A DNA stretch of 32,589 nucleotides from a virus, in the IMG/VR virus record IMGVR_UViG_3300018009_000250, positions 1 to 32,589 of that record. One strand, 5' to 3'. The translations under genes were made by a program, and so were the position numbers. Numbering within the stretch: position 1 is the stretch's first letter; every line of letters starts with the position of its first letter. The notes under the pieces were generated by a model. That model was given only the letters and a program-made list of their open reading frames with translations. It made no database searches and had not been told where the DNA came from. Below are positions 14,688-21,655 of the stretch, one piece after another.

Positions 14688-14995
14688 CAGAAGATATTAA
14701 GCAAATATTAGCAAGGAAGATATATACGCAAACAACAGAAGAACTAATAGAAAATGAATTAGAACTAATAGAAAATGCTGATGTGACAGAAGAAAATTCC
14801 AAAAATATTGTAAAAAAAGTTAATACGCAGCTGTCAGAACTGTTCTTAAATGTACAAACATCACTAGAAAATGACAATAATGAGGAGGGGGAAGAAAAAG
14901 TAGTGGTAACTATAGAAAATTTATTTAAGTATATTACTAAAATATCAATTGCATTCTATCGGGGCTGGAAAAAAGAAAGAAAATTAGATGAATAG
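14684..14995 (+). CDS. small acidic helical protein, 103 aa
   Basis: ATGA overlap with the previous gene. Rich in Glu and Asn, with an internal repeat (EELIENELELIENAD) and an acidic run NDNNEEGEEK before a hydrophobic helix and basic end (WKKERK). Function unknown. Confidence 0.6.
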   Translation: MTEDIKQILARKIYTQTTEELIENELELIENADVTEENSKNIVKKVNTQLSELFLNVQTSLENDNNEEGEEKVVVTIENLFKYITKISIAFYRGWKKERKLDE

Positions 14996-15002
14996 AAATT
15001 AA

Positions 15003-15245
15003 ATGAGTCAGTGGAAAAAAAGACAAATAATTGATGACGAAGTGAAAGTGTTAAACAAAATGCGAGGTACTATAGCTAATAGTCTCTATGAGATGATCAC
15101 AAATAGTGATTATTTGATAGATGGAGTGATCGATGTAGATAAATTTCATAAACATGTACTGTGTGCAAAAGACGCAATAGAATTGATTAATAAGCTAGTG
15201 GAATATCAGTTGGATGAGAAATGGAGAAAAACAATTGATAGCTAA
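15003..15245 (+). CDS. small helical protein, 80 aa
   Basis: Starts seven bases after the previous stop. Contains LNKMRGTIANSLYEMITNSDY and GVIDVDKFHKHVLCAKDAIELINKL, again the D-x-D plus helix layout. Weak ribosome binding site (GAATAGAAATTAA). Function unknown. Confidence 0.55.
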   Translation: MSQWKKRQIIDDEVKVLNKMRGTIANSLYEMITNSDYLIDGVIDVDKFHKHVLCAKDAIELINKLVEYQLDEKWRKTIDS

Positions 15246-15255
15246 AGAGGTAATT

Positions 15256-15444
15256 ATGACAGACGATAACCAAAATTTGAGGTTTATTCGCCAACAGGCA
15301 TTGATGAGGGCTAGGTGGAGCATGATCAGTATCATGGGCGAACAAAACATAGAAATCTGCAAGGAAGGAATATTGCTCGCAACAAACAGTATATATTTGA
15401 TGGATTTAGTGGATAGAACGCTCAAAGATGAGAGGATAAATTGA
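15256..15444 (+). CDS. small helical protein, 62 aa
   Basis: The ATG at 15256 follows AAAGAGGTAATT. Helical; the internal MISIMGEQNIEICKEGILLA is hydrophobic. The stop TGA shares a base with the next ATG (TGATG). Function unknown. Confidence 0.55.
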   Translation: MTDDNQNLRFIRQQALMRARWSMISIMGEQNIEICKEGILLATNSIYLMDLVDRTLKDERIN

Positions 15445-15704
15445 TGGATGAACTCAGTGATATACAGTCAATTCTACAACCCCTAGAACTTATTTTGGAG
15501 TTTGTCGAAAAATTTGAGGGAAAAAAAACAGCAACTTGGCAAGCGTTGCATAAATATCATAGTTTTATGCGTGATCAGCTATACAGTTGGGTCAAAGAAA
15601 AATCGCGTTGTGCTGCTCGTTATTCTTCTTTGCAAAAAAGAATAGTTGATATCTGTGAGGAAGAAATAAGCAAAATATTTAGCGAACATTTTAATGGAAC
15701 ATAG
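15444..15704 (+). CDS. small helical protein, 86 aa
   Basis: One-base overlap with the previous stop and AGAGGATAAATTG upstream. A first amphipathic helix (IQSILQPLELILEFVEKFEG) and a basic, aromatic second half. Overlaps the last gene of the train by 11 bases. Function unknown. Confidence 0.55.
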   Translation: MDELSDIQSILQPLELILEFVEKFEGKKTATWQALHKYHSFMRDQLYSWVKEKSRCAARYSSLQKRIVDICEEEISKIFSEHFNGT

Positions 15705-15867
15705 AATATTGCAAGCAATGATGGATCCGACAGAAGAAAATATATCTAACATGCTGAAAGGACATCCATCTGATTATATGTGTTGCTGTTGTCTATTATT
15801 CCGTCTTGGTGGTGGCAATGGAAAATGTGAAGCGTTGTGTAGGAAAAATAGGGGATATATTGGATAA
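15694..15867 (+). CDS. 57-aa Cys-rich protein, end of the plus train
   Basis: Overlaps the previous gene by 11 bases. The second half holds six Cys: a run of four (MCCCCLLF) and KCEALCRKN, with a Gly-rich turn between, which could bind a metal (compare small zinc ribbons) or be lipid-modified. Below the size most gene callers keep. Function unknown. Confidence 0.5.
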   Translation: MEHRILQAMMDPTEENISNMLKGHPSDYMCCCCLLFRLGGGNGKCEALCRKNRGYIG

Positions 15868-15906
15868 AAACTACTACATTTACAGAGGACGGTGAGGCAA
15901 AGCAAA

Positions 15907-15926
15907 CGGGGGAATACATCCCCCCG
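15907..15926. terminator. G/C hairpin between convergent trains
   Basis: CGGGGG-N8-CCCCCG forms a strong six-pair stem. On the minus strand it is followed by TTTGCTTT, so it can end the 16497-15957 transcript; on the plus strand no T run follows. Confidence 0.6.
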
Positions 15927-15956
15927 AGTTAGTTGGGAAATTAATCTTGGAGAAGT

Positions 15957-16061
15957 TTAAGGTCTGCTTCCTGCATATATCTTTTTAGTGTTCTTTTGCT
16001 CGTTCTTACCTTCAACATGATAATATTTTTGTCCTTTCTTAGTTACTGTATGTTTGTACAT
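15957..16061 (-). CDS. 34-aa basic protein
   Basis: AAAGGAGTAAATACC before ATG is a strong start signal of the same type as its neighbours. The peptide (MYKHTVTKKGQKYYHVEGKN..., ending IYAGSRP) is basic and may form a small beta hairpin. It is the last gene of a three-gene operon read towards the hairpin at 15907. Too short for a family call. Confidence 0.5.
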   Translation of the reverse strand: MYKHTVTKKGQKYYHVEGKNEQKNTKKIYAGSRP

Positions 16062-16078
16062 GGTATTTACTCCTTTGG

Positions 16079-16363
16079 TTATTTAGATGTTGTGATGTTA
16101 TTTGTTTTGCAATAATCATTGTAGTTTTGTAGCTCTGCAAGCTCAGTTTGTTTGCAAATATCTACAATGCCAGTTTCTTCGCAAAGATCTGCTATTGTGG
16201 CTTTGATGTAATCTAGCCTAGCTTCTGTTTGAGATGTATCGGGAAGATTTGAGCTATGTAGATGCAATAGATAATCATATAGATGATCTACACATTCAAC
16301 TAAAAGAGAATGTGTAACTCGTGTTTTTGTTGCTTCTATGTAGTTCCAGTTCGGTTTGTTCAT
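16079..16363 (-). CDS. small helical protein, 94 aa
   Basis: The ATG at 16363 follows AAAGGAGTAAACAAA, the same leader as the gene at 10781. Earlier in-frame codons overlap a different small gene. Contains YIEATKTRVTHSLLVECVDHLYDYLLHLH, followed by acidic helices with Cys. Member of the small-protein families of this region; function unknown. Confidence 0.6.
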   Translation of the reverse strand: MNKPNWNYIEATKTRVTHSLLVECVDHLYDYLLHLHSSNLPDTSQTEARLDYIKATIADLCEETGIVDICKQTELAELQNYNDYCKTNNITTSK

Positions 16364-16392
16364 TTTGTTTACTCCTTTGGTTGATGATTTAT

Positions 16393-16497
16393 TTATACAA
16401 GTGCTGCATATAAGCCTAACATTACACATGTAGTAAGTATTACGCATGCAAAAATTAATGCTGAATCTATTAGATTGTTTTGATAATGTTTAGTCAT
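16393..16497 (-). CDS. 34-aa single-TM peptide
   Basis: AGGAGTAATCATC precedes the ATG. After a short polar start (MTKHYQNNL) the remainder is one hydrophobic helix (ALIFACVILTTCVMLGLYAA). Position directly behind the 16542 promoter and good start signal support it. It might be a small membrane regulator or a type I toxin-like peptide; the latter is speculation. Confidence 0.5.
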   Translation of the reverse strand: MTKHYQNNLIDSALIFACVILTTCVMLGLYAALV

Positions 16498-16541
16498 GAT
16501 GATTACTCCTATTTTTTTCAGTGTTTGTTGTTATTGATTAC

Positions 16542-16570
16542 AGTAAAACATAAATCAAGATCGCTGTCAA
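16542..16570 (-). promoter_or_regulatory. third copy of the extended -10 promoter
   Basis: Minus strand: TTGACA (16570-16565), 17-bp spacer, TTTACT (16547-16542) with TGT before it. Nearly identical over ~40 bases to the pair at 12228 and 12290. Drives 16497, 16363 and 16061. Confidence 0.7.
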
Positions 16571-16752
16571 TAGCTATTTTTGGAATATTTTTTAGAGTAT
16601 GTAGTATGTGAGATAACTTATTAGTATTAAAAATAAATATTGGGAAACGGGAAAATTTCATGCAAAAAAATCAATTTTGTACTATTCTTTATGGAGAGTG
16701 ATTAACTAGTAATCAAACTAAATGCGACGACTAACTAAAGGGTTGAGAAAAA

Positions 16753-17319
16753 GTGTCAAAAATGAAAAAAAGGCCGCCTCTGGCACACCATTTGCAAAAA
16801 TATGATCCTAAAGTGCATATTCCATTGTTACTTGAGATGTTCGGTAATGGCGATTCGTTGACAGCTTATTTAGTTGCTGCTGATATCGGTGAATCGGTGT
16901 TTTACGAATGGGTTAACAAATATCCTGAATTTGATACAGCTTACGACAAAGCTACCAATGCAGCGAGAATTTGGTGGGAAAATTACGGGAAAAATGGGGC
17001 AAGTCAACCAAATTTCAATTTTGCGTATTATAACTCAGTTATGATTAACAGATTCGGACAAACCCCAACACGCAAGCTAAAAATCAAGAATATCGCGAAG
17101 GCTCTTACTCATACTGATAGATTCAATGTGGTGATGGAAGAAGTCGCCCAAGGCGGTCTCACAGGGCATGAATTGAAGCAATTATCAGATTCTTTGGTGT
17201 GTGGTGTGAAAATTGCAGAAGTAACGACAATGGCTAACGACATCAAAGATTTGCAACAAAGACTAGCTGACAATAATAATTCAGTTAATGTTGCTGACAA
17301 TGATGAAGGTAACACATAG
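16753..17319 (+). CDS. terminase small subunit-like HTH protein
   Basis: 188 residues from GTG at 16753 (an ATG at 16762 is possible). Residues ~30-70 form a helix-turn-helix of the type found in phage small terminases and related proteins: SLTAYLVAADIGESVFYEWV followed by KYPEFDTAYDKA. Then comes WWENYGKNG...FNF..Y...MINRFG, also typical of that group. Small terminases select viral DNA for packaging; no large subunit is in this window, so here the protein may be a relic or a DNA-binding regulator. The tail is polar and coiled. Confidence 0.6.
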   Translation: MSKMKKRPPLAHHLQKYDPKVHIPLLLEMFGNGDSLTAYLVAADIGESVFYEWVNKYPEFDTAYDKATNAARIWWENYGKNGASQPNFNFAYYNSVMINRFGQTPTRKLKIKNIAKALTHTDRFNVVMEEVAQGGLTGHELKQLSDSLVCGVKIAEVTTMANDIKDLQQRLADNNNSVNVADNDEGNT

Positions 17320-17350
17320 ATCGTGTCTACAAAAGCGTCTAGCGAAGTCA

Positions 17351-17524
17351 TTATTTGTTGGTAGCTGTCCAACTATTAATATATTTCTCACAACTCGTGA
17401 AATTGTCGCTAATATGAGACAACAGTTCTGAGAGATAGTTTTGAGAGATGTTTTCAGTCATTTTCAATATGTTTTTTGTTTCATGGATCGCGGTCTCATA
17501 GATGATCGTTTGAGAGACTGTCAT
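17351..17524 (-). CDS. possible small protein, 57 aa
   Basis: An open frame between two plus-strand genes, helical (TIIYETAIHETKNILKMTENI) but without a clear ribosome binding site at any of its Met codons. It may be spurious. Convergent with the gene before it. Confidence 0.3.
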   Translation of the reverse strand: MTVSQTIIYETAIHETKNILKMTENISQNYLSELLSHISDNFTSCEKYINSWTATNK

Positions 17525-17578
17525 TTTGCATGTTATTTGTGTAGAATATCTGCATAAATAACAACAATGGAGATGATT

Positions 17579-17866
17579 ATGGAACACATCAATACACTAA
17601 AATACTTTGAAGAACTAACAGCAGGTGGCATATCTGTTAATGAAGCGCGAACGCAGACTAATGCGTTAAATTCTGCACTAGATCATCTAGCAACAAAAGA
17701 AGACTTGAATAGAGTAAGAGAAGATGTGCAGGGAGTAAAAGACGATCTAAAAGATGTCAAAGCAGACATAAAAGATATAAAAGGAGATCTTCGCAAAATG
17801 TTCTATTCAATGATTGTCGGTATATTGATACTTCTTTTAAAAAGTAATCTCAATCTTGCTAGCTAA
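17579..17866 (+). CDS. coiled-coil protein with C-terminal membrane anchor (DUF1640-like)
   Basis: 95 residues; the ATG at 17579 follows GGAGATGATT. Residues ~5-35 carry the FEELTAGGISVNEARTQTNAL start seen in small DUF1640/CCDC90-type proteins. Residues ~45-72 are an 11/7-residue coiled repeat (VKDDLKDVKADIKDIKGDL), and ~75-90 are a membrane helix (SMIVGILILLL). It is the first of two genes with the same leader; the second is vapD, so it could be a partner of VapD, but this is inference. Confidence 0.65.
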   Translation: MEHINTLKYFEELTAGGISVNEARTQTNALNSALDHLATKEDLNRVREDVQGVKDDLKDVKADIKDIKGDLRKMFYSMIVGILILLLKSNLNLAS

Positions 17867-17911
17867 TTGTGATTATCGTCTACAATAATCGTTTAAATAA
17901 TGGAGATGACT

Positions 17912-18196
17912 ATGTATGCAATAGCATTTGATCTAAAAATTGATGATCTAAAGAAACATTACGGCGAACCATACAACGGTGCATATGCAGAAGTGTCAAG
18001 AGAACTAGAAGTTCTAGGGTTTGAATGGAAGCAGGGCAGCTTGTATGTATCTAAAGATAATACTAATCCGCTATCTACACTAAACAAAGCTATTAATAGA
18101 TTATCTAATATTGATTGGTTTAAACTCTCAGTAAGAGATATCAGAGCTTTCAAAGTAGAGGATTGGTCAGATATCACAGATATAGTCAAAGGCTGA
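17912..18196 (+). CDS. vapD: VapD-like endoribonuclease (Cas2-related fold)
   Basis: 94 residues from the ATG at 17912 (GGAGATGACT upstream). [44 protein letters not shown] and [18 protein letters not shown] match the VapD family closely, including the early Asp of the AFDL strand. VapD proteins are small ferredoxin-fold RNases, toxins or virulence-associated, carried on plasmids and genomes of Haemophilus, Helicobacter, Legionella and others. No VapX-type antitoxin is seen; the coiled-coil gene just upstream shares its start region. Confidence 0.85.
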   Translation: MYAIAFDLKIDDLKKHYGEPYNGAYAEVSRELEVLGFEWKQGSLYVSKDNTNPLSTLNKAINRLSNIDWFKLSVRDIRAFKVEDWSDITDIVKG

Positions 18197-18863
18197 TAAA
18201 CAATCATTCAAACAATTGAAAGGGGGTGTACAATTTGTACCTATCCTCAATCATTTTCTCAGGAAACTGACTGTTCGCATAGGTAGCAAAGTTACTAAGT
18301 GACCCCCGAGTTTTGCGCTGCGTATTTTCTATCCATACTCCACATCCAGCTTAATGCAATTCATGGTTCACATAGGTAGTTATTTAAATAAATAATATTA
18401 ATTATGCTAAGCTTTCCGGAATTTCCGGCATGCTAACATCGCTAGCACATCTTCCCCATCAGTACTCAGCCATTTTAGCCGTCTATAGAGTTAATTCTGA
18501 CAAGTTCTCAAAAATAACGTAGGATACTAGCCGTTCCTGCCTAATGCCAATTAAACGCTCTCAGATGCCCGTAGTTGAACGAAAATATTATTAGTTCTGA
18601 TCAAGACAATAGTCGCGACAGTGTCGACACTATTTGTTCTTGCTGTTAATGCCCTCCTGCCCAAGGATTGTTGTGCCAGCATGTATGTGCCTCTCATGAT
18701 AGTTATTTAAATAAGTAAATACATTCACATTGATTGCCATCTATCCTTAATGTACTATGCCAATGTAGCGTGCCAATTGTTCATTTTTCTTGGCTGTTTG
18801 TTTACTAATTGACGCGCTATTTTTCTTCTATAACTCCGTCTGTAGACCGCAGGATGTAGTAAC
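18197..18863. other. 667-bp noncoding block with palindromes and repeats
   Basis: No plausible gene on either strand. It holds a direct repeat (TAGTTATTTAAATAA at ~18376 and ~18700), TTCRCATAGGTAG twice (~18274, ~18367), the palindrome CCGGAA-T-TTCCGG (18416-18428) and an imperfect 27-bp dyad centred on AGTGTCGACACT (18608-18634). Candidate for an origin, a recombination site or a regulatory region; none is proven. Confidence 0.5.
18608..18634. repeat. 27-bp dyad around AGTGTCGACACT
   Basis: AATAGT-cg-CGACA-g-TGTCG-ac-ACTATT. The outer and inner arms pair perfectly with a 2-bp mismatch between. Size and symmetry suit an operator or a site for a dimeric recombinase. Confidence 0.5.
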
Positions 18864-19166
18864 TTGAACACAATTCCCCCAAGATTTATCCGACTAAAAG
18901 ATGCTCCTCATTATCTAGGAATGGATCGCAATCGGTTTAACTCACTTGTACGCCCTTCATTAATTTGCATTCCCATTGGAATCCAAGGAATAGCATTTGA
19001 TAGGCATGATCTAGATATCTGGGCAGATAACTACAAAAAACATGCTGGAAAATCTCTGCAAAATAGTGTAAACAATGAAATGATAGCGTTCAGTCCTAGA
19101 ACTATTCCAAAGAAATATTTAGATTCGGATTTTGAGAAGGCATTAATGCTTTCTATGAAGAAATAA
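18864..19166 (+). CDS. AlpA/excisionase-like HTH protein
   Basis: 100 residues starting at TTG 18864. PRFIRLKDAPHYLGMDRNRFNSLVRP is a MerR/AlpA-type winged helix-turn-helix entry, followed by GIQGIAFDRHDLDIWADNY, the usual wing and recognition region of these phage and ICE proteins, which often sit beside an integrase and regulate excision. No integrase is adjacent; it follows the 660-bp noncoding block, which may hold its target. The start lacks a good ribosome binding site. Confidence 0.7.
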   Translation: MNTIPPRFIRLKDAPHYLGMDRNRFNSLVRPSLICIPIGIQGIAFDRHDLDIWADNYKKHAGKSLQNSVNNEMIAFSPRTIPKKYLDSDFEKALMLSMKK

Positions 19167-19192
19167 ATTTATTTGCAGTACGTCCGCTACAT

Positions 19193-19275
19193 GGACTGAA
19201 TCTATCTAGCTAGGAAGCATTGTTTTTTGTTTTCCTTCCTACTAAGATTCACAGCATGAAGGACTGAATCTATCT
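19193..19275. repeat. 15-bp direct repeat flanking a hairpin
   Basis: GGACTGAATCTATCT occurs at 19193 and 19261. Between them TAGGAAG (19211) pairs with CTTCCTA (19235). This may end the 18864 transcript. Confidence 0.5.
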
Positions 19276-19332
19276 GTCCTGCATTTGACTGTCTGTCTTG
19301 TATTTGACTATTCTGTCCTGTATTTGACTATG
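19274..19332. repeat. three tandem ~20-bp repeats
   Basis: CTGTCCTGCATTTGACTGT, CTGTCTTGTATTTGACTATT and CTGTCCTGTATTTGACTATG follow one another directly. Unit size suits plasmid iterons, but only three copies exist and no initiator gene is adjacent. The last unit runs into the end of the 19328 gene. Confidence 0.7.
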
Positions 19333-19540
19333 TACTTTCTTGGCTAATTATCTCACTTTCTGATATGTCAGTCCACTGCATTATCTGTTCCACAGGATGA
19401 CCTCTCTCTAATAGTTCTGCGATGATATCTTGCAAACTTCCATCATCTGATATTCCAAGATTGTAGTAATGTCTTGCTATGGTGTCTGAAGGTTGATGTG
19501 ATTTGGTATGTTTATTCTTTGTTTTCTTCATTGTTGACAT
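19328..19540 (-). CDS. small hypothetical protein, 70 aa
   Basis: Overlaps the upstream gene by 29 bases if the ATG at 19540 is used; ATG at 19531 is also possible. Basic start, then IIAELLERGHPVEQIMQWTDISESEI, a pattern like the short C-terminal helix-turn-helix of Rpn/PD-(D/E)XK transposase-like proteins ('LL.G...E.I...TgLS.eEI'). The last gene of the long minus operon. Confidence 0.5.
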   Translation of the reverse strand: MSTMKKTKNKHTKSHQPSDTIARHYYNLGISDDGSLQDIIAELLERGHPVEQIMQWTDISESEIISQEST

Positions 19541-19742
19541 TTATTGGTATTTTACTGAGAGGAGCATGAAATGTATCAATTTCTCTCATTTCACATGCTG
19601 GCACTCTTGCAGTATCTAGGTCTATTCTATCCATTAATGGAGAATTTCTGAAAAAACTCATGATATCCTCAGTGCTCATTCCGGTATTTGCTGTTCCTAT
19701 TACTTTGTCAAAATTTATTTTAGATTTTTCATCATTTTTCAT
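19512..19742 (-). CDS. small hypothetical protein, 76 aa
   Basis: The ATG at 19742 (MKNDEKSKINFDKV) lies inside the end of the upstream gene, after GGGTGG. Polar, with a short STEDIMSFFRNSPLMDRIDL helix. No family recognised. Kept for its place in a string of overlapping genes. Confidence 0.5.
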   Translation of the reverse strand: MKNDEKSKINFDKVIGTANTGMSTEDIMSFFRNSPLMDRIDLDTARVPACEMREIDTFHAPLSKIPINVNNEENKE

Positions 19743-20070
19743 CGGACCACCCTTCATCTATCGCATTTTGTGCGTATGCTTGGAATATTAATTCAGCAAT
19801 ATCCTTAGATGTACAACATTTATATCTGTTTTTCAATGAATCAATATTTGCTACAATATTACCTGACTTCATCTCTTTGATTGTGTATATGATTTCAGCG
19901 ATTAGTCTAACGGCTCTCAGCGCTTCTGTTCTGTCATCCGATCTACGAAGTATTACTAGTTCAGGAAGTTTTTCTTGCAAGTGTTCGCATACCTCATTTA
20001 CTAATGATGATAGATCAACAGGTTTCACTACGCTAAATTTTCTTTTGTTGGGCATGTTATCGTTGGGCAT
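19732..20070 (-). CDS. hypothetical helical protein, 112 aa
   Basis: GGAAGAAAAGTA precedes the ATG. Helical throughout (LSSLVNEVCEHLQEKLPELV, ALRAVRLIAEIIYTIKEM) with two adjacent Cys near residue 83. No known family. Overlaps the next gene by 11 bases. Confidence 0.55.
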   Translation of the reverse strand: MPNDNMPNKRKFSVVKPVDLSSLVNEVCEHLQEKLPELVILRRSDDRTEALRAVRLIAEIIYTIKEMKSGNIVANIDSLKNRYKCCTSKDIAELIFQAYAQNAIDEGWSDEK

Positions 20071-20106
20071 TACTTTTCTTCCACAGATGAATTGGTGCCA
20101 GCACTC

Positions 20107-20247
20107 TTACTTCTTCTGTTCTTTTTTTTGTTTGACAAATAAATTATATTTTTCCTGGCATATTCTCATTTCTTCCTCAGGATTAGCAAACCCAAGGTCA
20201 TGGAAAATATTTCCTGATGTTACTTCAAATTTAATTTTTTTGCTCAT
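20107..20247 (-). CDS. short XRE/HigA-type antitoxin N-terminal fragment
   Basis: 46 residues from the ATG at 20247 (AAGGAAACAATTCAA upstream). The segment FEVTSGNIFHDLGFANPEEEM matches the conserved opening of a common class of XRE antitoxins ('SGNVFADLGlpdaEE'). Those proteins continue with a helix-turn-helix of ~50 residues; here the frame ends after a lysine-rich stretch. Either a truncated antitoxin or a solo regulator. Confidence 0.55.
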   Translation of the reverse strand: MSKKIKFEVTSGNIFHDLGFANPEEEMRICQEKYNLFVKQKKEQKK

Positions 20248-20452
20248 TTGAATTGTTTCCTTCTGCGGAACTACAGTTTTCAAGTTTGTTTGGTCTACAA
20301 CACAATATTTCATACTTTTTAAATTCATCATCAGTCATTTTTCCAGTAGAATGAAACTTCATTGCGCTTTCATACATCAATTTAGTGGTATTGCTGTAGA
20401 ATACTTTTTCTATAGTTGTTTTTTCTGTAGTTGCTTTTTCTATTGTGTCCAT
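20231..20452 (-). CDS. small protein resembling the N-terminus of HigA-type regulators
   Basis: 73 residues; ATG at 20452 is chosen, 20464 being too close to the AGGT upstream. YESAMKFHSTGKMTDDEFKKYEILC resembles 'YESA.DLH.aG.id..tmrefD.LCL', which precedes the helix-turn-helix in another HigA-like group. That HTH is missing here. It overlaps the 20107 gene by 17 bases, giving two antitoxin-like pieces side by side without a toxin. Confidence 0.45.
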   Translation of the reverse strand: MDTIEKATTEKTTIEKVFYSNTTKLMYESAMKFHSTGKMTDDEFKKYEILCCRPNKLENCSSAEGNNSNEQKN

Positions 20453-20552
20453 ATGTATAATCATACCTAATTATCTGTAGTTTGCTCTAAAACACTTATG
20501 TAATTGATTTACATGATTATTTCATGTTTCATCTTCATATTTTCGGTTTGTG

Positions 20553-20855
20553 CTAAAACACTTTCGGATCGCTTTTCTGATTGCGCGATATCCATTCATC
20601 CGTATACATGCTTGTCACAGACAACTGAGCCAAGTTATCTAGTTTTCTGAAACTGTCTAACCATGTATCCAAGTCTTCCACTAAATATTTAATTGATCTT
20701 CCAATTTTGATAAATGGTGGATGCGGTGTTCTGTTTAGCCTGGAACCTTCAACTCTGCCATGAGCTAACCAGGATGTCCCCATGCTTATGTATGTAGCTG
20801 CCTCTTTGCATGATAGTGCGCGTCTAGTTGGTGTTATTTGTTTGTTTGACGACAT
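20553..20855 (-). CDS. AlpA/MerR-like helix-turn-helix protein
   Basis: 100 residues. ALSCKEAATYISMGTSWLAHGR is a helix-turn-helix of the excisionase/AlpA family (HTH_17), followed by PPFIKIGRSIKYLVEDLDTWLDSF, the classic wing (FIKIGR..Y...DLD.WL). Such proteins activate or repress phage and island genes and assist excision. It overlaps the end of the RHH gene upstream. A second, different AlpA-like gene lies at 18864. Confidence 0.8.
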   Translation of the reverse strand: MSSNKQITPTRRALSCKEAATYISMGTSWLAHGRVEGSRLNRTPHPPFIKIGRSIKYLVEDLDTWLDSFRKLDNLAQLSVTSMYTDEWISRNQKSDPKVF

Positions 20856-21012
20856 TTTTTGGACAACACTCCATCAATAAATATACAATATATATTCGCA
20901 ATGGCAAATGATTTAGTTTTGCTTTGCTAATTAGCCACATCAATAGTTCTTTAGGAATCCAGAAACTAACTGTGACCATTGGTCTTTTGTTATTCATCAT
21001 GCGCATGCTCAT
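20824..21012 (-). CDS. possible ribbon-helix-helix protein, 62 aa
   Basis: RPMVTVSFWIPKELLMWLISKAKLNHLPLRIYIVYLL fits a strand followed by two helices as in RHH regulators. It starts inside the end of the 20990 gene (several close ATG codons) and runs into the AlpA-like gene. No strong ribosome binding site. The RHH call is by pattern only. Confidence 0.5.
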   Translation of the reverse strand: MSMRMMNNKRPMVTVSFWIPKELLMWLISKAKLNHLPLRIYIVYLLMECCPKNVVKQTNNTN

Positions 21013-21637
21013 CAGTGTTTTCGTCTGGCACAGTTAGTTCTGCATATTTTTTCACTACATCTAGGTATTTGTTTATATCTCCACCTACATACGCATCAGC
21101 ATAGTCATCTATGACATCATGTATGTTTTGCAACGCATCAGAATATATTCGATTTCTTTCTTTAGTATCATTCTCACACCACACAAGATCTTTAGTGGAA
21201 GTTAGAAAATTGCTTATGCGATCTTGGGCATCATTCAATTTGTCGATGTGCTTGAATAAAAATAATATATCTTTTTTTTGCTCAACCATTTTTGCAGCTT
21301 GCAGTCCAATTATTCCCTTGCTAAATCTTTCATTTTCAACCATTCTTTCATTTAGATTATTCTTGTTTTTTTGTCTTTCTGTTTCATTGTTTATTAGTTT
21401 GTCTTGTATACCAAGCACTGCTTCTTTGTTTAGGAATGTTGCTGCTGCCAATTCATCTAGTGTTAAATTGTTACGTGTTGACAATAATTGCTCAACAATT
21501 GCTAGACGAGCATATTTTACTCCATCATTGAAACCACCCCAGAAGCTAGGATTATTTATAGGTTTGCCTTCTTTGATTGCATCATTATATTCTTGTAAAT
21601 ATTTTTTTGTGTTTTCTGAGTTTAATTCATCTGTCAT
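20990..21637 (-). CDS. hypothetical helical protein, 215 aa
   Basis: GAGGAGAATGCT precedes the ATG. Residues ~30-75 (GGFNDGVKYARLAIVEQLL...LTLDELAAATFLNKEAV) recall the C-terminal 'G...E....A..LL..G.s.e.Ia..Tgls.e.i' region of Rpn/transposase-associated nucleases, but the nuclease core is absent. A long charged coiled region follows (ETERQKNKNNLNERMVENER). Function unknown. Confidence 0.6.
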   Translation of the reverse strand: MTDELNSENTKKYLQEYNDAIKEGKPINNPSFWGGFNDGVKYARLAIVEQLLSTRNNLTLDELAAATFLNKEAVLGIQDKLINNETERQKNKNNLNERMVENERFSKGIIGLQAAKMVEQKKDILFLFKHIDKLNDAQDRISNFLTSTKDLVWCENDTKERNRIYSDALQNIHDVIDDYADAYVGGDINKYLDVVKKYAELTVPDENTDEHAHDE

Positions 21638-21655
21638 AGCATTCTCCTCATTTAT

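Noticed and set aside
19190-19332. CRISPR-like direct repeats
   Set aside because: The units are contiguous with no spacers and there are no cas genes.
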